Assembly (NCBI GenBank): GCA_949318235.1
Contig: OX439137.1
Coordinates: 8,891,181 to 8,955,180 of the forward strand
DNA from: Ecdyonurus torrentis
Lineage: Eukaryota > Arthropoda > Insecta > Ephemeroptera > Heptageniidae
DNA: 64,000 bases
Direction of reading: 5' to 3'
Shown: piece after piece, positions 27,071-36,803 of the stretch
Numbering within the stretch: the stretch's first letter is position 1
How the letters are laid out: the number at the start of each line of letters is the position of its first letter
Made by a program: the position numbers and the translations under genes
The notes under the pieces: generated by a model
The model's database searches: none
Seen by the model: only the letters and a program-made list of their open reading frames with translations
What the model was told of the DNA's origin: nothing

Positions 27071-28268
27071 TTTTGCAAGTTTCATCACATAATTTGTAAA
27101 AATAAAAATCAATGATGATAAAGGATGCATTGAAGTAGAAATTAACAAACTTACATTTATGTTTCTCGTAAATTTTAAAATACAAAAATTATTACATAAA
27201 ATGCTATTATTTGTTTTTTAACCTTACTTATTATTATTCAAACCATAGGTCTAAACCTTACCTTTTTAATTGATTTTTTTTTTTTTGAAAAAATACTATT
27301 ATTTTCTATTTATTTGTGTAACTGTTAGTAAAATTTACTAACATAAATATTTCATATTTACAATTTTTTTTATAAATTTTCAGATAGGTCTGTTGAAACT
27401 ACATTATAGTATGAACAATGCAATATAAAATAATTTTACATTATATCAAATATTTTTTACTATTTATATCAATATCACTCATATACAGAAATCCAACCAA
27501 GGCCTAGGCCTTATCGGTCGATTCACTTAATATTTACATTTATTACACATACAAATTTCATTTAATTTAACAAAATAAAATGTTCTTTCTTATAAAGGAA
27601 CAAAAACATAGAAAAACTATTTTAATGCTTATATTTAGGCTCATATAATTACTATCAAATATTTAATATCCATGCAAATTATACCTCCTTATTGTTTTTG
27701 AACAATCAAATAAATTAGCACGTAAATGTTATAATAAATATTTAAAAAGATTTTAAATGTATTTAAGTTAAGAATAATATAAATTGTTAAAATAAAATAG
27801 AGATAATTTAAATAAAAATTCTTACATACAGTACTTATAAGATTAGTTACCTTAATCCAATGACTTAAGGTGAAAAATAAAGAGAGAGTGAGTGAGAAAA
27901 TACGATGTTAAAAAAAAGAAAAAAAAAAGGAGAGAACGAAAAGAGAGAGAGAAAGAGTAATGTTGTCATTTGAATAAAACAACGCGCTCAAAGCGTTTAA
28001 ACAGGCATCCATCTTTAATCATCTCATAAAAAATAACTGAACCACTTATTCTTACTATGCTATTACTACATACGTTATATTTGCATGGAGTCTTTTTTTA
28101 CACTTTTTTTAAAATAAAATTTAAATAATGGCATTTTTTTTAAATGCTAAAAAAATTGTTGAATCATATTGGTATTTAATCAATAACTAAGTAATGATAT
28201 TTTTTTGGAATATTTAATATTATTAATACGTGAATTGCAAGACTACATGAGTGGCTATTCACCTTTGT
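27071..28268. other. AT-rich non-coding stretch
   Basis: No gene is seen. It contains the second copy of repeat L (27492-27527) and a purine-rich patch at 27880-27960. Confidence 0.5.
27492..27527 (-). repeat. Dispersed repeat L, copy 2
   Basis: TCCAACCAAGGCCTAGGCCT followed by TATCGGTCGATTCAC is the reverse complement of the block at 6041-6075 with few differences. The core AAGGCCTAGGCCTT is a perfect palindrome. Confidence 0.5.
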
Positions 28269-28576
28269 TAGGGTGTATGCGCATGACGTCATATTTAATG
28301 CGCTTGAATGCCATACTAGAGTAGTGAATAACATTGCTCAGTATAGGAGAAATTTCGTGTTAGGGAATTTTCTTTTGGAAATCGGTTAACTTTTTGTTAT
28401 TGTTATTTTTCTCACATACTTGAGATACTAATTCAACATATATTTATACAGTATCAATGCTCTCAAAAATATTGCATAGTGTTTTTAAACTTGCAAAATG
28501 AGTTATTTTCTTATACCACCCATGTTATTGAGTGATCCAACATGGCGTTGACTTTAACATGAATGCATACACCCTA
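28269..28576 (+). mobile_element. MITE family G, copy 2
   Basis: A 308-bp element with perfect 12-bp terminal inverted repeats (TAGGGTGTATGC at 28269, GCATACACCCTA at 28565). Just inside are GCATGACGTCATATTTAATG on the left and ACATGGCGTTGACTTTAACA on the right. The interior aligns with 26529-26833. A terminal fragment also occurs at 9146-9188. Confidence 0.75.
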
Positions 28577-29024
28577 TAGAGCTATAGGTATTGATATAGT
28601 TAAGAATAAAATAGTTTTTTTTTTCGAAGTGTTGAGAACACAGATATATAAACATTGAGACTAAAAATAGTTTTCAGCTACTAATTAACATTAGCAGCAC
28701 ATTTGTAGTAGTATATTTGTTTAATTAACATTTTATGCTGGCCAGAGATTTTTAATGATATCAATTATATTAAAATGATTTTAATTTATTTAATTTGTAT
28801 TATTACCATTATTTATTTATCTTGTATTACTATCTACTATTACTACTGATGAAAATATTAAACATATTTATAATAGAGACTTGTACTAGTTTTTAATAAT
28901 ATTTTTAAAAAAAAAGTTAACATTATTTAAAGTTCGACTTAAATAAATGTAATTTTTTACGCACAATAAAAATCTTATAAAATATTCAGAGAATCTCTTT
29001 TCGCTAACATTTGTATCAATTTAA

Positions 29025-29092
<68 letters not shown>

Positions 29093-29789
29093 AATGGTAA
29101 TTTGTATTAATTTCATTTTAGAAATCATACTGCAAATTTCAATATATTTTTTATAGCCAGATTTATTATAATAAAATATCAAGTTATACATATATTATAA
29201 TTTTGTGTACATAAGGTCAGTAAACTTGATATGTGTGAGATTATTTATTTTGATAAGATTTATATCATGAAGCTAGGAAAAAATATACACGTATATAGTA
29301 ACAAAGTTGACACAATTTATTGACTGTATAATGGAGAGATGCATGCGCGATGTAAACCTAAATCTTTTTTATATTGTTTATTTGGATTGTATTTTTTTAT
29401 TATTCAATATAAACAATGATTAAGTTACACTCAACAGTGATATAAGAATAAAATATCAATTGCATATAAAAATTAACGTTTTAAAATATCAACGGAAAAA
29501 ATGTCAAGTACATAATTCTTGTAAGTTGTAATAGGTTAACATAAGCCTGTTACAGGTATTGATACAACCTTATGCAGGTAAAACATACTACAATAAAGGT
29601 GTTCTTACGTAGATTAGATGACATATAACCTATATTATGCATGACATTGTAGTATATCTATTCCTATTCCAGATTAATACTTACCTATTGCAAAATACAG
29701 GAATTATATACCTGCCATTAGTAGTAACTTTTCCCCTGTATAATATCATAAATATAATAATAACAAAATAAAATGGTTAGTGTAAGCTT
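28577..29789. other. AT-rich non-coding stretch
   Basis: It holds a TA dinucleotide run at about 29028-29090. No gene is seen. Confidence 0.55.
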
Positions 29790-29968
29790 AGAATTTATTG
29801 ATTATTAGAGGAACAACTGTTTTGAGGCCGACTATAAGCAATTTTACTCACATCTGCTTCCGTTTCGACGTACTGCGCATGCGTAGTAAGTAGAAACGGA
29901 AGCGGAGGTGACTGAAATCGCTTAAAGTCAGCCTCAAAATAGGTGTTCCTTTATTAGTCAATTAGTAA
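29790..29968. mobile_element. Foldback MITE with GC-rich stem
   Basis: A strong palindrome. GGAACAACTGTTTTGAGGCC and CACATCTGCTTCCGTTTC on the left are mirrored by AACGGAAGCGGAGGTG and GCCTCAAAATAGGTGTTCC on the right. The centre is CTGCGCATGCG. Weaker symmetry extends about 20 bases beyond each side (ATTGATTATTAGAG against ACTAATAAAG). It has no frame. Confidence 0.7.
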
Positions 29969-31410
29969 AAACGATGTTGCTTAGTATTATATATTTTCCA
30001 AATTGCACTTCTACAAATATTTTAATTTTTTGTTGCGATTTTACGTATTTGTATGTATATTTACGACTTGTACGTATTTTTAAGCTTAAATTAACAAGAA
30101 TTATTTATGTGAATAATCAACGATTATAGCTTTGTTGCATAAATTTGATATAGGAAATAAAGGAGATTCATAAATTATTTTACAAAACATGTTACGCACT
30201 TCTACAACGCAATATTTTGTTGTTTTATACGTTTAATATATTTTAAAATATAGAGTAATATTTTAGCAGAGTTTTGTTTCTTTAGCGGTGAAAAATAACT
30301 GTTTACAGCATAACTAAGGTAACACGACTACTCTATCTTTAATTTCCGTAATAGTTAAAAAAAAAAAGGTTTATGTAGAATACTGTTCATTTAAAAAAAA
30401 AAATTCTGTCGTTATAATTATAATATTTGTATAAAAACTCATAGTTGTACCAAAAAGCTTTCCTATTTGCGCCATAGTTGCCATAGTGAAGAACTGCTGA
30501 TCACAAGAATCAAAATTAAAATATTAACCAAATATTAGCTTGAATACAAGTCTCATGAGCAATGTTATATTCGGCAAATAAGATTTTTTGCCAGCAATGC
30601 ATGGATAAATGTATATTTAACCATATTATTATATATTACAGTAAAAATAGCTTATATAAGAATCGTAATTTCTTACAATTTTCTAAAAGTCTCTATATTT
30701 AAATTTATACTCCAAGTACTTCATTAAATCCATCTTATGTTGTTTAAAATTGTTTGTTTTTTAAATTCGTTACAAACAATAAAACTTGAAATCAAAGTTT
30801 TTTTCACGTATATAAAAAATAATTTTATTTACTCACTAATTTACTTTTTTTCCTTCTTTCTTTCTTTCTGTTTCTAAAACAAATGACTTTCGTAATTTAT
30901 TTTCTTACTTTTCAATTTTCTAGTGCTGTTAACCGATTTTACGAGACTTTTTTTTTTCTGTGGGTGTATTTCTATATAGTATAATGTTAACATTTGTAGT
31001 TGTGCTCGTTTATTTTATAGTAAAAGCATTAAGGTTGGCAGACCCTAAGTAAAATATAGTATCGAGGGGTTGAAAAAAAAAAATAGAGAGAAAAACAATT
31101 GACTGTAGCGTGTAGCTTATTGACAAGTGAGCTACTAGGAAAACCACTTGATGTTCTTTTTTTTTATTATTATTAGATTTTTATATTTTTTGTACTTTTT
31201 TTATATAGATTTTTATTATTTGATGTAAAAATCAATTTAATAACCTAACCAAGGTGGAAATTTTATTATGACAAGATAAGAACGGTTTTGTTTTATGATT
31301 TTGAGTACTCAATTTAATCATATTTTTTTATATTTCTGTATAGTACGTTCATTATCTTTTTATATATAATATCTATTTGTTAAGAATTAAAAATAAATAT
31401 ATTCATTTTT

Positions 31411-31414
<4 letters not shown>
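29969..31414. other. AT-rich non-coding stretch
   Basis: No gene or recognisable repeat is seen apart from short A/T runs. It ends at the AC/AT microsatellite beside the PLE. Confidence 0.5.
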
Positions 31415-31507
<93 letters not shown>

Positions 31508-31521
31508 ATATATATATATAT

Positions 31522-31568
<47 letters not shown>
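31415..31568. repeat. (AC)n-(AT)n compound microsatellite
   Basis: An AC run to about 31474 continues into AT repeats broken by two TTTTAT interruptions up to the PLE boundary. The frames through it (His-Thr, Tyr-Ile, Val-Cys repeats) are artefacts. Confidence 0.95.
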
Positions 31569-31573
<5 letters not shown>

Positions 31574-31751
31574 AAAAATTTCATTTTTGTCTTACCTTCT
31601 GTAAAACAACTGGGCTTTCACTCGCTGCTTAATTTGATGATAAAAATAACACACAACACCAAAACTTGTCACTATATAAATTAATAAAATACTCAATTCA
31701 CAGTTTTTAAAAATCTATATACATAGCTATGTTATATTCACACACAATTGT

Positions 31752-31805
31752 AACGTTTTCGAGGGCGTATATAAAACTATATACTTGTCTGCCTCTCTTC
31801 ATCAG
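31752..31805 (-). ncRNA. Hammerhead-like core in the PLE left arm
   Basis: The mirror of the motif at 34108-34161 in the identical left arm. On the - strand it has CTGATGA, a pairing segment, then CGAAA followed by the palindrome AACGTT, just after the endonuclease stop codon. Confidence 0.45.
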
Positions 31806-31806
31806 C

Positions 31807-32544
31807 TTACTGACTCTTGCTCACGAGGCGAGCCGACCTCCGCAATGGGGGGTGTGGCTCGTTCTCGTCAGGTGGTTTATTATTATTTACATTTTCACCT
31901 GTACGGTCACGTGGTACACTTTTCTTAAAAGAATCTATGAGTGGAATCCAAATAGGTGGTAATTCAAAACTGGGCTGACTGATTGTTTCATTTTTTCTTC
32001 TTGCCATTTCTATTGATTCTAATATTTTTCTTTTTTTATAGTGACTCTCTCTTCCTATTACTTTTGTTTTTTCCCATAGAATTTGATGATTACTTTCCAG
32101 CGCATGATCTACTAGTTTTGAATATCCTGTATCTCTTTTTTCTATTTTTTGCCTGTGTTCATTCACCCTGATCTCTAATGGTCGACCTGTTTCTCCGATA
32201 TATTCTTTCTCACAAACACAGGGAATAGAATATACTACATCTTTATTCATATTTTTCTTCATGTCTGGTTTTGTACGTGCTAAACTTGATTTTAATGTTT
32301 CTTTTGAAGAACAAACAATACGAAGATTGACTCCTTTACCTATACGTTGTATTTTTTCACTCAAACCTTGTATATAGGGGATGCAGATAGTTGCGTCTGG
32401 TTTCTTTTCTTCTGTTTTGTTTTTTTCTGTGCGGTTTTTATTTTTTATTTTAGCAACAACATGTAATGGATAGTCATTTTCTCTTAAAATCTCTTCTATT
32501 TTATTAATTTCTTCATTTCTTACGTTGTTATCATTGCAGTGCGT
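31807..32544 (-). pseudogene. PLE GIY-YIG endonuclease fragment (5'-truncated)
   Basis: 245 codons on the - strand matching residue for residue the C-terminal half of the PLE protein at 33369-34106. It starts in the linker (THCNDNNVRNEE) and includes the IPYIQGLSEKI block before the nuclease and the nuclease signature VYSIPC...EYIGETGR. It ends RRSARLVSKSQ. The reverse transcriptase is missing. An open frame continues 14 codons upstream to 32586, but those bases are antisense to the + copy's RT and are a fortuitous fusion. It is unlikely to work alone. It is a second, more truncated copy joined in inverted orientation. Confidence 0.8.
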
Positions 32545-32546
32545 TT

Positions 32547-34106
32547 GCACGTCATTGCAAACCACCACATATTTATGGTCTACCAAAGATACATAAAAAA
32601 GAAGTACCGCTTAGACCTATTGTTAGCAGTATTGGTTCGCCTAGTCACGTGCTAGCGAAATATTTAGTAAAAATTATTAATCCATTGTTAGGAAGTAGTA
32701 CATCATTTATAAAAAATTCAAGTTGTTTTGTTAAAGAAATTCAAGGAAGAAATATTGAAGAAAAGCATATTATGGTTAGTTTTGATGTAACAAGCCTATT
32801 TACTAATGTACCAGTAGATGAAGCCTTGTTAGCTACCAGAGAAAAACTTGAAGTTGACAAAACATTAAAAAATAGAACACAACATAGTGTTGCAACTATT
32901 ATGAATTTAATATCGTTATGTATTAAAAACACATACTTTGAATTCAATAGATCTTTTTATAAACAGAAGAATGGTTTAGCTATGGGTTGTCCATTATCAC
33001 CAGCTCTCAGTGATATATACCTTGAAAAACTGGAAAATAACGCGATAAAATGTTATACACCAAAGCCAGTGGTATATAAAAGATACGTGGACGATACTTT
33101 CATAGTATGGCCACAAAATGAGTCCCCAGTTGAATCGTTCTTAGAACATATGAATAATCAGGCAGAGACAATAAAATTCACGATTGAGTATGAAAAAGAA
33201 GGTGAATTGCCGTTCCTAGATGTACGTGTAAAAAGATCTAAAGAAAACAAAATTACAACTTCAGTCTATAGAAAAGTGACAGACAGTGGAAGATATCTGA
33301 ATTTTAACTCAAATCATCCACACTCAACAAAAACAGGTATAGCAGCTACATTGTTACATAGGGCAAAAACGCACTGCAATGATAACAACGTAAGAAATGA
33401 AGAAATTAATAAAATAGAAGAGATTTTAAGAGAAAATGACTATCCATTACATGTTGTTGCTAAAATAAAAAATAAAAACCGCACAGAAAAAAACAAAACA
33501 GAAGAAAAGAAACCAGACGCAACTATCTGCATCCCCTATATACAAGGTTTGAGTGAAAAAATACAACGTATAGGTAAAGGAGTCAATCTTCGTATTGTTT
33601 GTTCTTCAAAAGAAACATTAAAATCAAGTTTAGCACGTACAAAACCAGACATGAAGAAAAATATGAATAAAGATGTAGTATATTCTATTCCCTGTGTTTG
33701 TGAGAAAGAATATATCGGAGAAACAGGTCGACCATTAGAGATCAGGGTGAATGAACACAGGCAAAAAATAGAAAAAAGAGATACAGGATATTCAAAACTA
33801 GTAGATCATGCGCTGGAAAGTAATCATCAAATTCTATGGGAAAAAACAAAAGTAATAGGAAGAGAGAGTCACTATAAAAAAAGAAAAATATTAGAATCAA
33901 TAGAAATGGCAAGAAGAAAAAATGAAACAATCAGTCAGCCCAGTTTTGAATTACCACCTATTTGGATTCCACTCATAGATTCTTTTAAGAAAAGTGTACC
34001 ACGTGACCGTACAGGTGAAAATGTAAATAATAATAAACCACCTGACGAGAACGAGCCACACCCCCCATTGCGGAGGTCGGCTCGCCTCGTGAGCAAGAGT
34101 CAGTAA
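32547..34106 (+). CDS. Penelope-like reverse transcriptase-GIY-YIG endonuclease, 5'-truncated
   Basis: A 519-residue open frame. The first recognisable block is PPHIYGLPKIHK (near 32562-32597), with RPIVSSIGSPSHVLAKYL after it. Numbering from the GTG at 32649, motif A is VSFDVTSLFTN (43-53, Asp46), motif B is GLAMGCPLSP (109-118), motif C is YVDD (146-149) and motif D/E is FLDV (189-192). A Lys-rich linker leads to CIPYIQGLSEKI (294-305). The GIY-YIG nuclease then has VYSIPC (344-349), YIGETGRP (355-362), Arg366, EHR (369-371) and Glu418 in KILESIEM as the likely catalytic acid. The family uses the RT and nuclease for target-primed insertion. The N-terminal RT part is lost at the junction with the inverted copy. 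There is no genuine start codon, so the copy is probably not autonomous, although the frame has no stop and looks young. Confidence 0.9.
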   Translation, partial: ARHCKPPHIYGLPKIHKKEVPLRPIVSSIGSPSHVLAKYLVKIINPLLGSSTSFIKNSSCFVKEIQGRNIEEKHIMVSFDVTSLFTNVPVDEALLATREKLEVDKTLKNRTQHSVATIMNLISLCIKNTYFEFNRSFYKQKNGLAMGCPLSPALSDIYLEKLENNAIKCYTPKPVVYKRYVDDTFIVWPQNESPVESFLEHMNNQAETIKFTIEYEKEGELPFLDVRVKRSKENKITTSVYRKVTDSGRYLNFNSNHPHSTKTGIAATLLHRAKTHCNDNNVRNEEINKIEEILRENDYPLHVVAKIKNKNRTEKNKTEEKKPDATICIPYIQGLSEKIQRIGKGVNLRIVCSSKETLKSSLARTKPDMKKNMNKDVVYSIPCVCEKEYIGETGRPLEIRVNEHRQKIEKRDTGYSKLVDHALESNHQILWEKTKVIGRESHYKKRKILESIEMARRKNETISQPSFELPPIWIPLIDSFKKSVPRDRTGENVNNNKPPDENEPHPPLRRSARLVSKSQ

Positions 34107-34344
34107 GCTGATGAAGAGAGGCAGACAAGTATATAGTTTTATATACGCCCTCGAAAACGTTACAATTGTGTGTGAATATAACATAGCTATGTATATAGAT
34201 TTTTAAAAACTGTGAATTGAGTATTTTATTAATTTATATAGTGACAAGTTTTGGTGTTGTGTGTTATTTTTATCATCAAATTAAGCAGCGAGTGAAAGCC
34301 CAGTTGTTTTACAGAAGGTAAGACAAAAATGAAATTTTTATCAT
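33367..34344 (+). repeat. PLE right inverted arm
   Basis: It contains the second half of the PLE frame, the hammerhead-like segment and the 3' UTR ending TTTTTATCAT. Symmetry with the left arm stops at 34345, where the left side enters AT repeats and the right continues CATGTCACCTCGCTCG before its own AT run. Confidence 0.9.
34108..34161 (+). ncRNA. Hammerhead-ribozyme-like core in the PLE 3' region
   Basis: CTGATGA (34108-34114) lies one base after the PLE stop codon and matches the CUGANGA core. GAGAGGC can pair with GCCCTC (one bulged A), with an inner GTATATA/TATATAC hairpin. This is followed by GAAA (34153-34156) and the palindrome AACGTT (34156-34161). A very short or dimer-forming stem III like this is reported for hammerheads of Penelope-like elements. 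One extra A sits between the core and stem II, and stem I (before 34108 with after 34162) pairs weakly. Activity is uncertain. Confidence 0.5.
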
Positions 34345-34375
34345 CATGTCACCTCGCTCGATATTCAAATTTTCA

Positions 34376-34378
<3 letters not shown>

Positions 34379-34431
<53 letters not shown>
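34379..34431. repeat. (AT)n microsatellite at the PLE right flank
   Basis: A perfect AT run about 35 bases beyond the PLE arm. With the AT run on the left flank, it suggests insertion into or near a TA repeat. Confidence 0.95.
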
Positions 34432-34439
<8 letters not shown>

Positions 34440-35540
34440 TTAGTATTATTAAATTAGTTACTAACATTGATTCTTTGATTCAACAACATGACCATTATTA
34501 ATTTATTGATCGCATAATATTAGTAAGCATGCAATTAAACAAAGTTTTGGACTAATTTATTATTCATACCTTATATTAATACGTCATTGCTATTGTTTCT
34601 TAAAAAATAGCTTCAAATGAAAAAATTAATCAAATTTAAAGTTTCTCAATTCATACACTAACAAAGTAAATAATTTTTTTAAAGTTTTGAGGAATAAAGA
34701 GAGAGAAAAAAAAAAAAAAAAAAAGGAAAGGAAAGGAAAGGAAAAATAATCCCAATAAATAATTTTTTTACAAACTAATAGTAAATAGGTTAAATTTTTA
34801 TAATATCCACCATTTTATAATAATGTGAATGGCCTCTTTAAAAAAATAAAACTTATAAGTTAGTTTATTATTTTTAAACTATCATTTACATATCTTATAA
34901 TAATAATTATCAAAATATAATGCGGTATTTTTGCTTTTATATAAAATTTTCTGAACTCTCTCTTAAAAAATCGTCTCTCTCTCTCTCTCTTTCTCTCTCG
35001 TTTCTCAACTCAAGTTTGGTGCTCGCTTTATATACACTATTGATTTCTGTACTGGGTAGAACGAGAGAGAAAGAGAGAGAGAGACAGTATAGAGAACTAT
35101 ACACTATACTAACGTGTACGTGTACGTGTATACCAAGCATGAGCACAGTAAAGTAAACATAACAAAAATGTGTCACCATGCAGTAGAGAATAAAAAAAAG
35201 AAGTAAGGTGTGTTCTACCAACCAGTAAAGTTTTCATTTTTTAGACTTTTTTTTTAGCTAAAGAAAGAAAATAAGAAAAATATATAGTCTTCTATGTATA
35301 ATATAATACTTTTTTCTTGGAAATATATGTACTTTTATCTGTTGTATATAAGAAATAGTTAATACAACAACAACAATAATATTTGAAATTTATTTTCCGT
35401 AGATAAATTGTCTATATATGAAGAAAATTTATGTGTATGTAAAAAAGGGTTGCTTGTAAGAAATTTAAACTCATATTTTGATTAGAAGAAACAGGAAAAA
35501 TGGCTGTCACGCACTAAAAAAATTATTTTAATTACTGAAG

Positions 35541-35573
<33 letters not shown>

Positions 35574-36174
35574 CATAGTTTTGAGAAGCTATACTGTACA
35601 AAAATGATAAATATTTCCCTCGAAGAAACAGGAAATATTTTTATTTAAAAAAGTTATCTTAACCATTGATATGGGTTAATAAAAACACCATCCGTAAAGT
35701 CCTATTCACACAAAGCAATATTTTCAATGTACGCAATAAATTTGTTTCCATCATTAATGAAAATCAATTAAATTTTTGAATTTTAAGAGTTATTTTGAAA
35801 TACAAAGTTTTTTCCGTGTGAACATGCCATGAAAGTGTAAATGACAACTATATCTTAACCACACGTGTAATATCCATTGTAGAAATATACTTGTAAAAAA
35901 TATTTCTAATAGGTAGAAATATTTTTCGTAGTATAAATTTTACGACGTAATATGTCATATATATATAATGAATTTTATGGCACAAGGTAATGGACAGTTC
36001 GAATAAGCTCTCTGAATAATATAATAGATTATTACTATACATTACGTTGTTCAAGTGACAATATAATAATACAAAATATACACATATGTTGTGTATGAGA
36101 AAAGGGAATATAAACTTAAAATAGATATTAAGTAAAATTATACGAAGTTCATTATGATGAAAAATTATAATAAA
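34432..36174. other. AT-rich non-coding stretch
   Basis: It holds a (GGAAA)n patch at 34722-34743, CT/GA patches at 34974-35000 and 35061-35085, three GTGTAC repeats near 35113 and a T run at 35541-35568. No gene is supported. The overlapping + and - frames here are repeat-derived. Confidence 0.5.
35699..35829. mobile_element. Possible small MITE with TTCACAC ends
   Basis: The left end is TCCTATTCACACAAAGCAAT; the right end mirrored is GGCATGTTCACACGGAAAAA. A segment at 39711-39790 begins TGTTCACACGGAGCAATAAT and shares the same left-end motif and TTTATTGCATG vocabulary. The repeats are imperfect and short. Confidence 0.35.
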
Positions 36175-36467
36175 ACCGAGACTGTGGTGCGGTATGCGTG
36201 CTGGTTTGAAGTGAGGGAGATCAAGAGTTAGTTTCTCAGTAAGTGTATGTACTTTATACGGCTTTTTCAGAGGTCATGGTATAATTTAAAATGTTCTCTA
36301 TACGTTGATGCTTGTGCAAATGTCTGTGTGTCACAGGTTCAATGACAGGAGAGATGTTTAGGCATGATAGATTTATCCATGCTTTGGAAGTGGTGGTAGC
36401 GGCACCCACGCCATGTCAGAGGTATCTCAGGACGATTTACCCAATCCACCTCATCTCATTCATATAT
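36175..36467 (+). mobile_element. Probable tRNA-derived SINE
   Basis: The head at about 36178-36245 has GTGGTGCGGTATGCGTGCTGG, an A-box-like start, then GGGAGATCAAGAGTTAGTTT, a decayed B-box (GGTTCGATT-like). A body follows that is clearly GC-richer than the window (GTGGTGGTAGCGGCACCCAC at 36390-36409). This order and the composition contrast fit a SINE. It directly abuts family B copy 2. I know no named family match. Confidence 0.45.
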
Positions 36468-36803
36468 TAAAGGAATAGACTAGAGAAAAACATAAGCATT
36501 TATATCACAAAATACTTTATGGGACTTACATAAATAACTTTAGTTTGTCTCAAAACCCAACTGTAGCAGTGATCAGAAATTTCAATATATGCAACCCGTA
36601 CAACATTTTCATACTAATTTTTGCATGTTTCAGATGTCATAAACATGAATAGTCACGCAAATTGCATAGTTTACAGTATTTTCACGCTCTTTCGTGCGGC
36701 TACATTAACATTCTAGTAAAAATTGTCAACAGTTTTGAAGATCCCATTTTGTGTTTATTTATTAAATAGCACATGTTGTTTTATGTGGTCTATATGGCTT
36801 TAA
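36468..36803 (+). mobile_element. MITE family B, copy 2
   Basis: About 336 bp from TTAAAGGAATAGACTAGAG to GGTCTATATGGCTTTAA. The ends form short inverted repeats (TAAAGG.ATAG against its mirror CTAT.GGCTTTA). The blocks ACTTTAGTTTGTCTCAAAAC and AAGATCCCATTTTGTGTTTA are nearly identical to those at 56315 and 61666. The central CRE palindrome is mutated to CAGATGTCATAAAC. Confidence 0.75.

Larger units (their letters stand above)
31569..32546 (-). repeat. PLE left inverted arm
   Basis: A copy of the element's linker, endonuclease and 3' UTR in - orientation. It starts in the linker after the RT domain, so it is truncated much further than the + copy. The junction with the + copy at 32546/32547 is head-to-head. 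Confidence 0.9.
31569..34344 (+). mobile_element. Penelope-like retroelement with inverted terminal arms
   Basis: A 2776-bp unit. The 978-bp left arm (31569-32546) is the reverse complement of the right arm (33367-34344), and paired coordinates always sum to 65913. No indel was found and no mismatch was noticed where I compared, including translations in several frames. The 820-bp centre (32547-33366) is unique. The right copy reads + and encodes RT plus GIY-YIG endonuclease. The left copy reads - and encodes the endonuclease only. Inverted partial copies upstream of a full copy (pLTR-like arrangement) and 5' truncation are known for Penelope-like elements. AT repeats flank both sides, hiding any target duplication. 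Confidence 0.9.

Noticed and set aside
31729..32171. Short + frames of 62 and 77 codons, repeated identically on the - strand at 33742-34184
   Set aside because: Antisense shadows of the PLE arms. Their identity simply reflects the inverted repeat.
32545..32586. 14-codon N-terminal extension MVDHKYVVVCNDVQ of the - strand endonuclease frame
   Set aside because: These bases are antisense to the + copy's RT (the YGLPKIHK region) and do not belong to the - copy.
32649..32651. GTG as a start codon for the PLE protein
   Set aside because: It is an ordinary Val codon within a conserved block (SPSHVLAKYL). The frame continues upstream to the truncation point at 32547.
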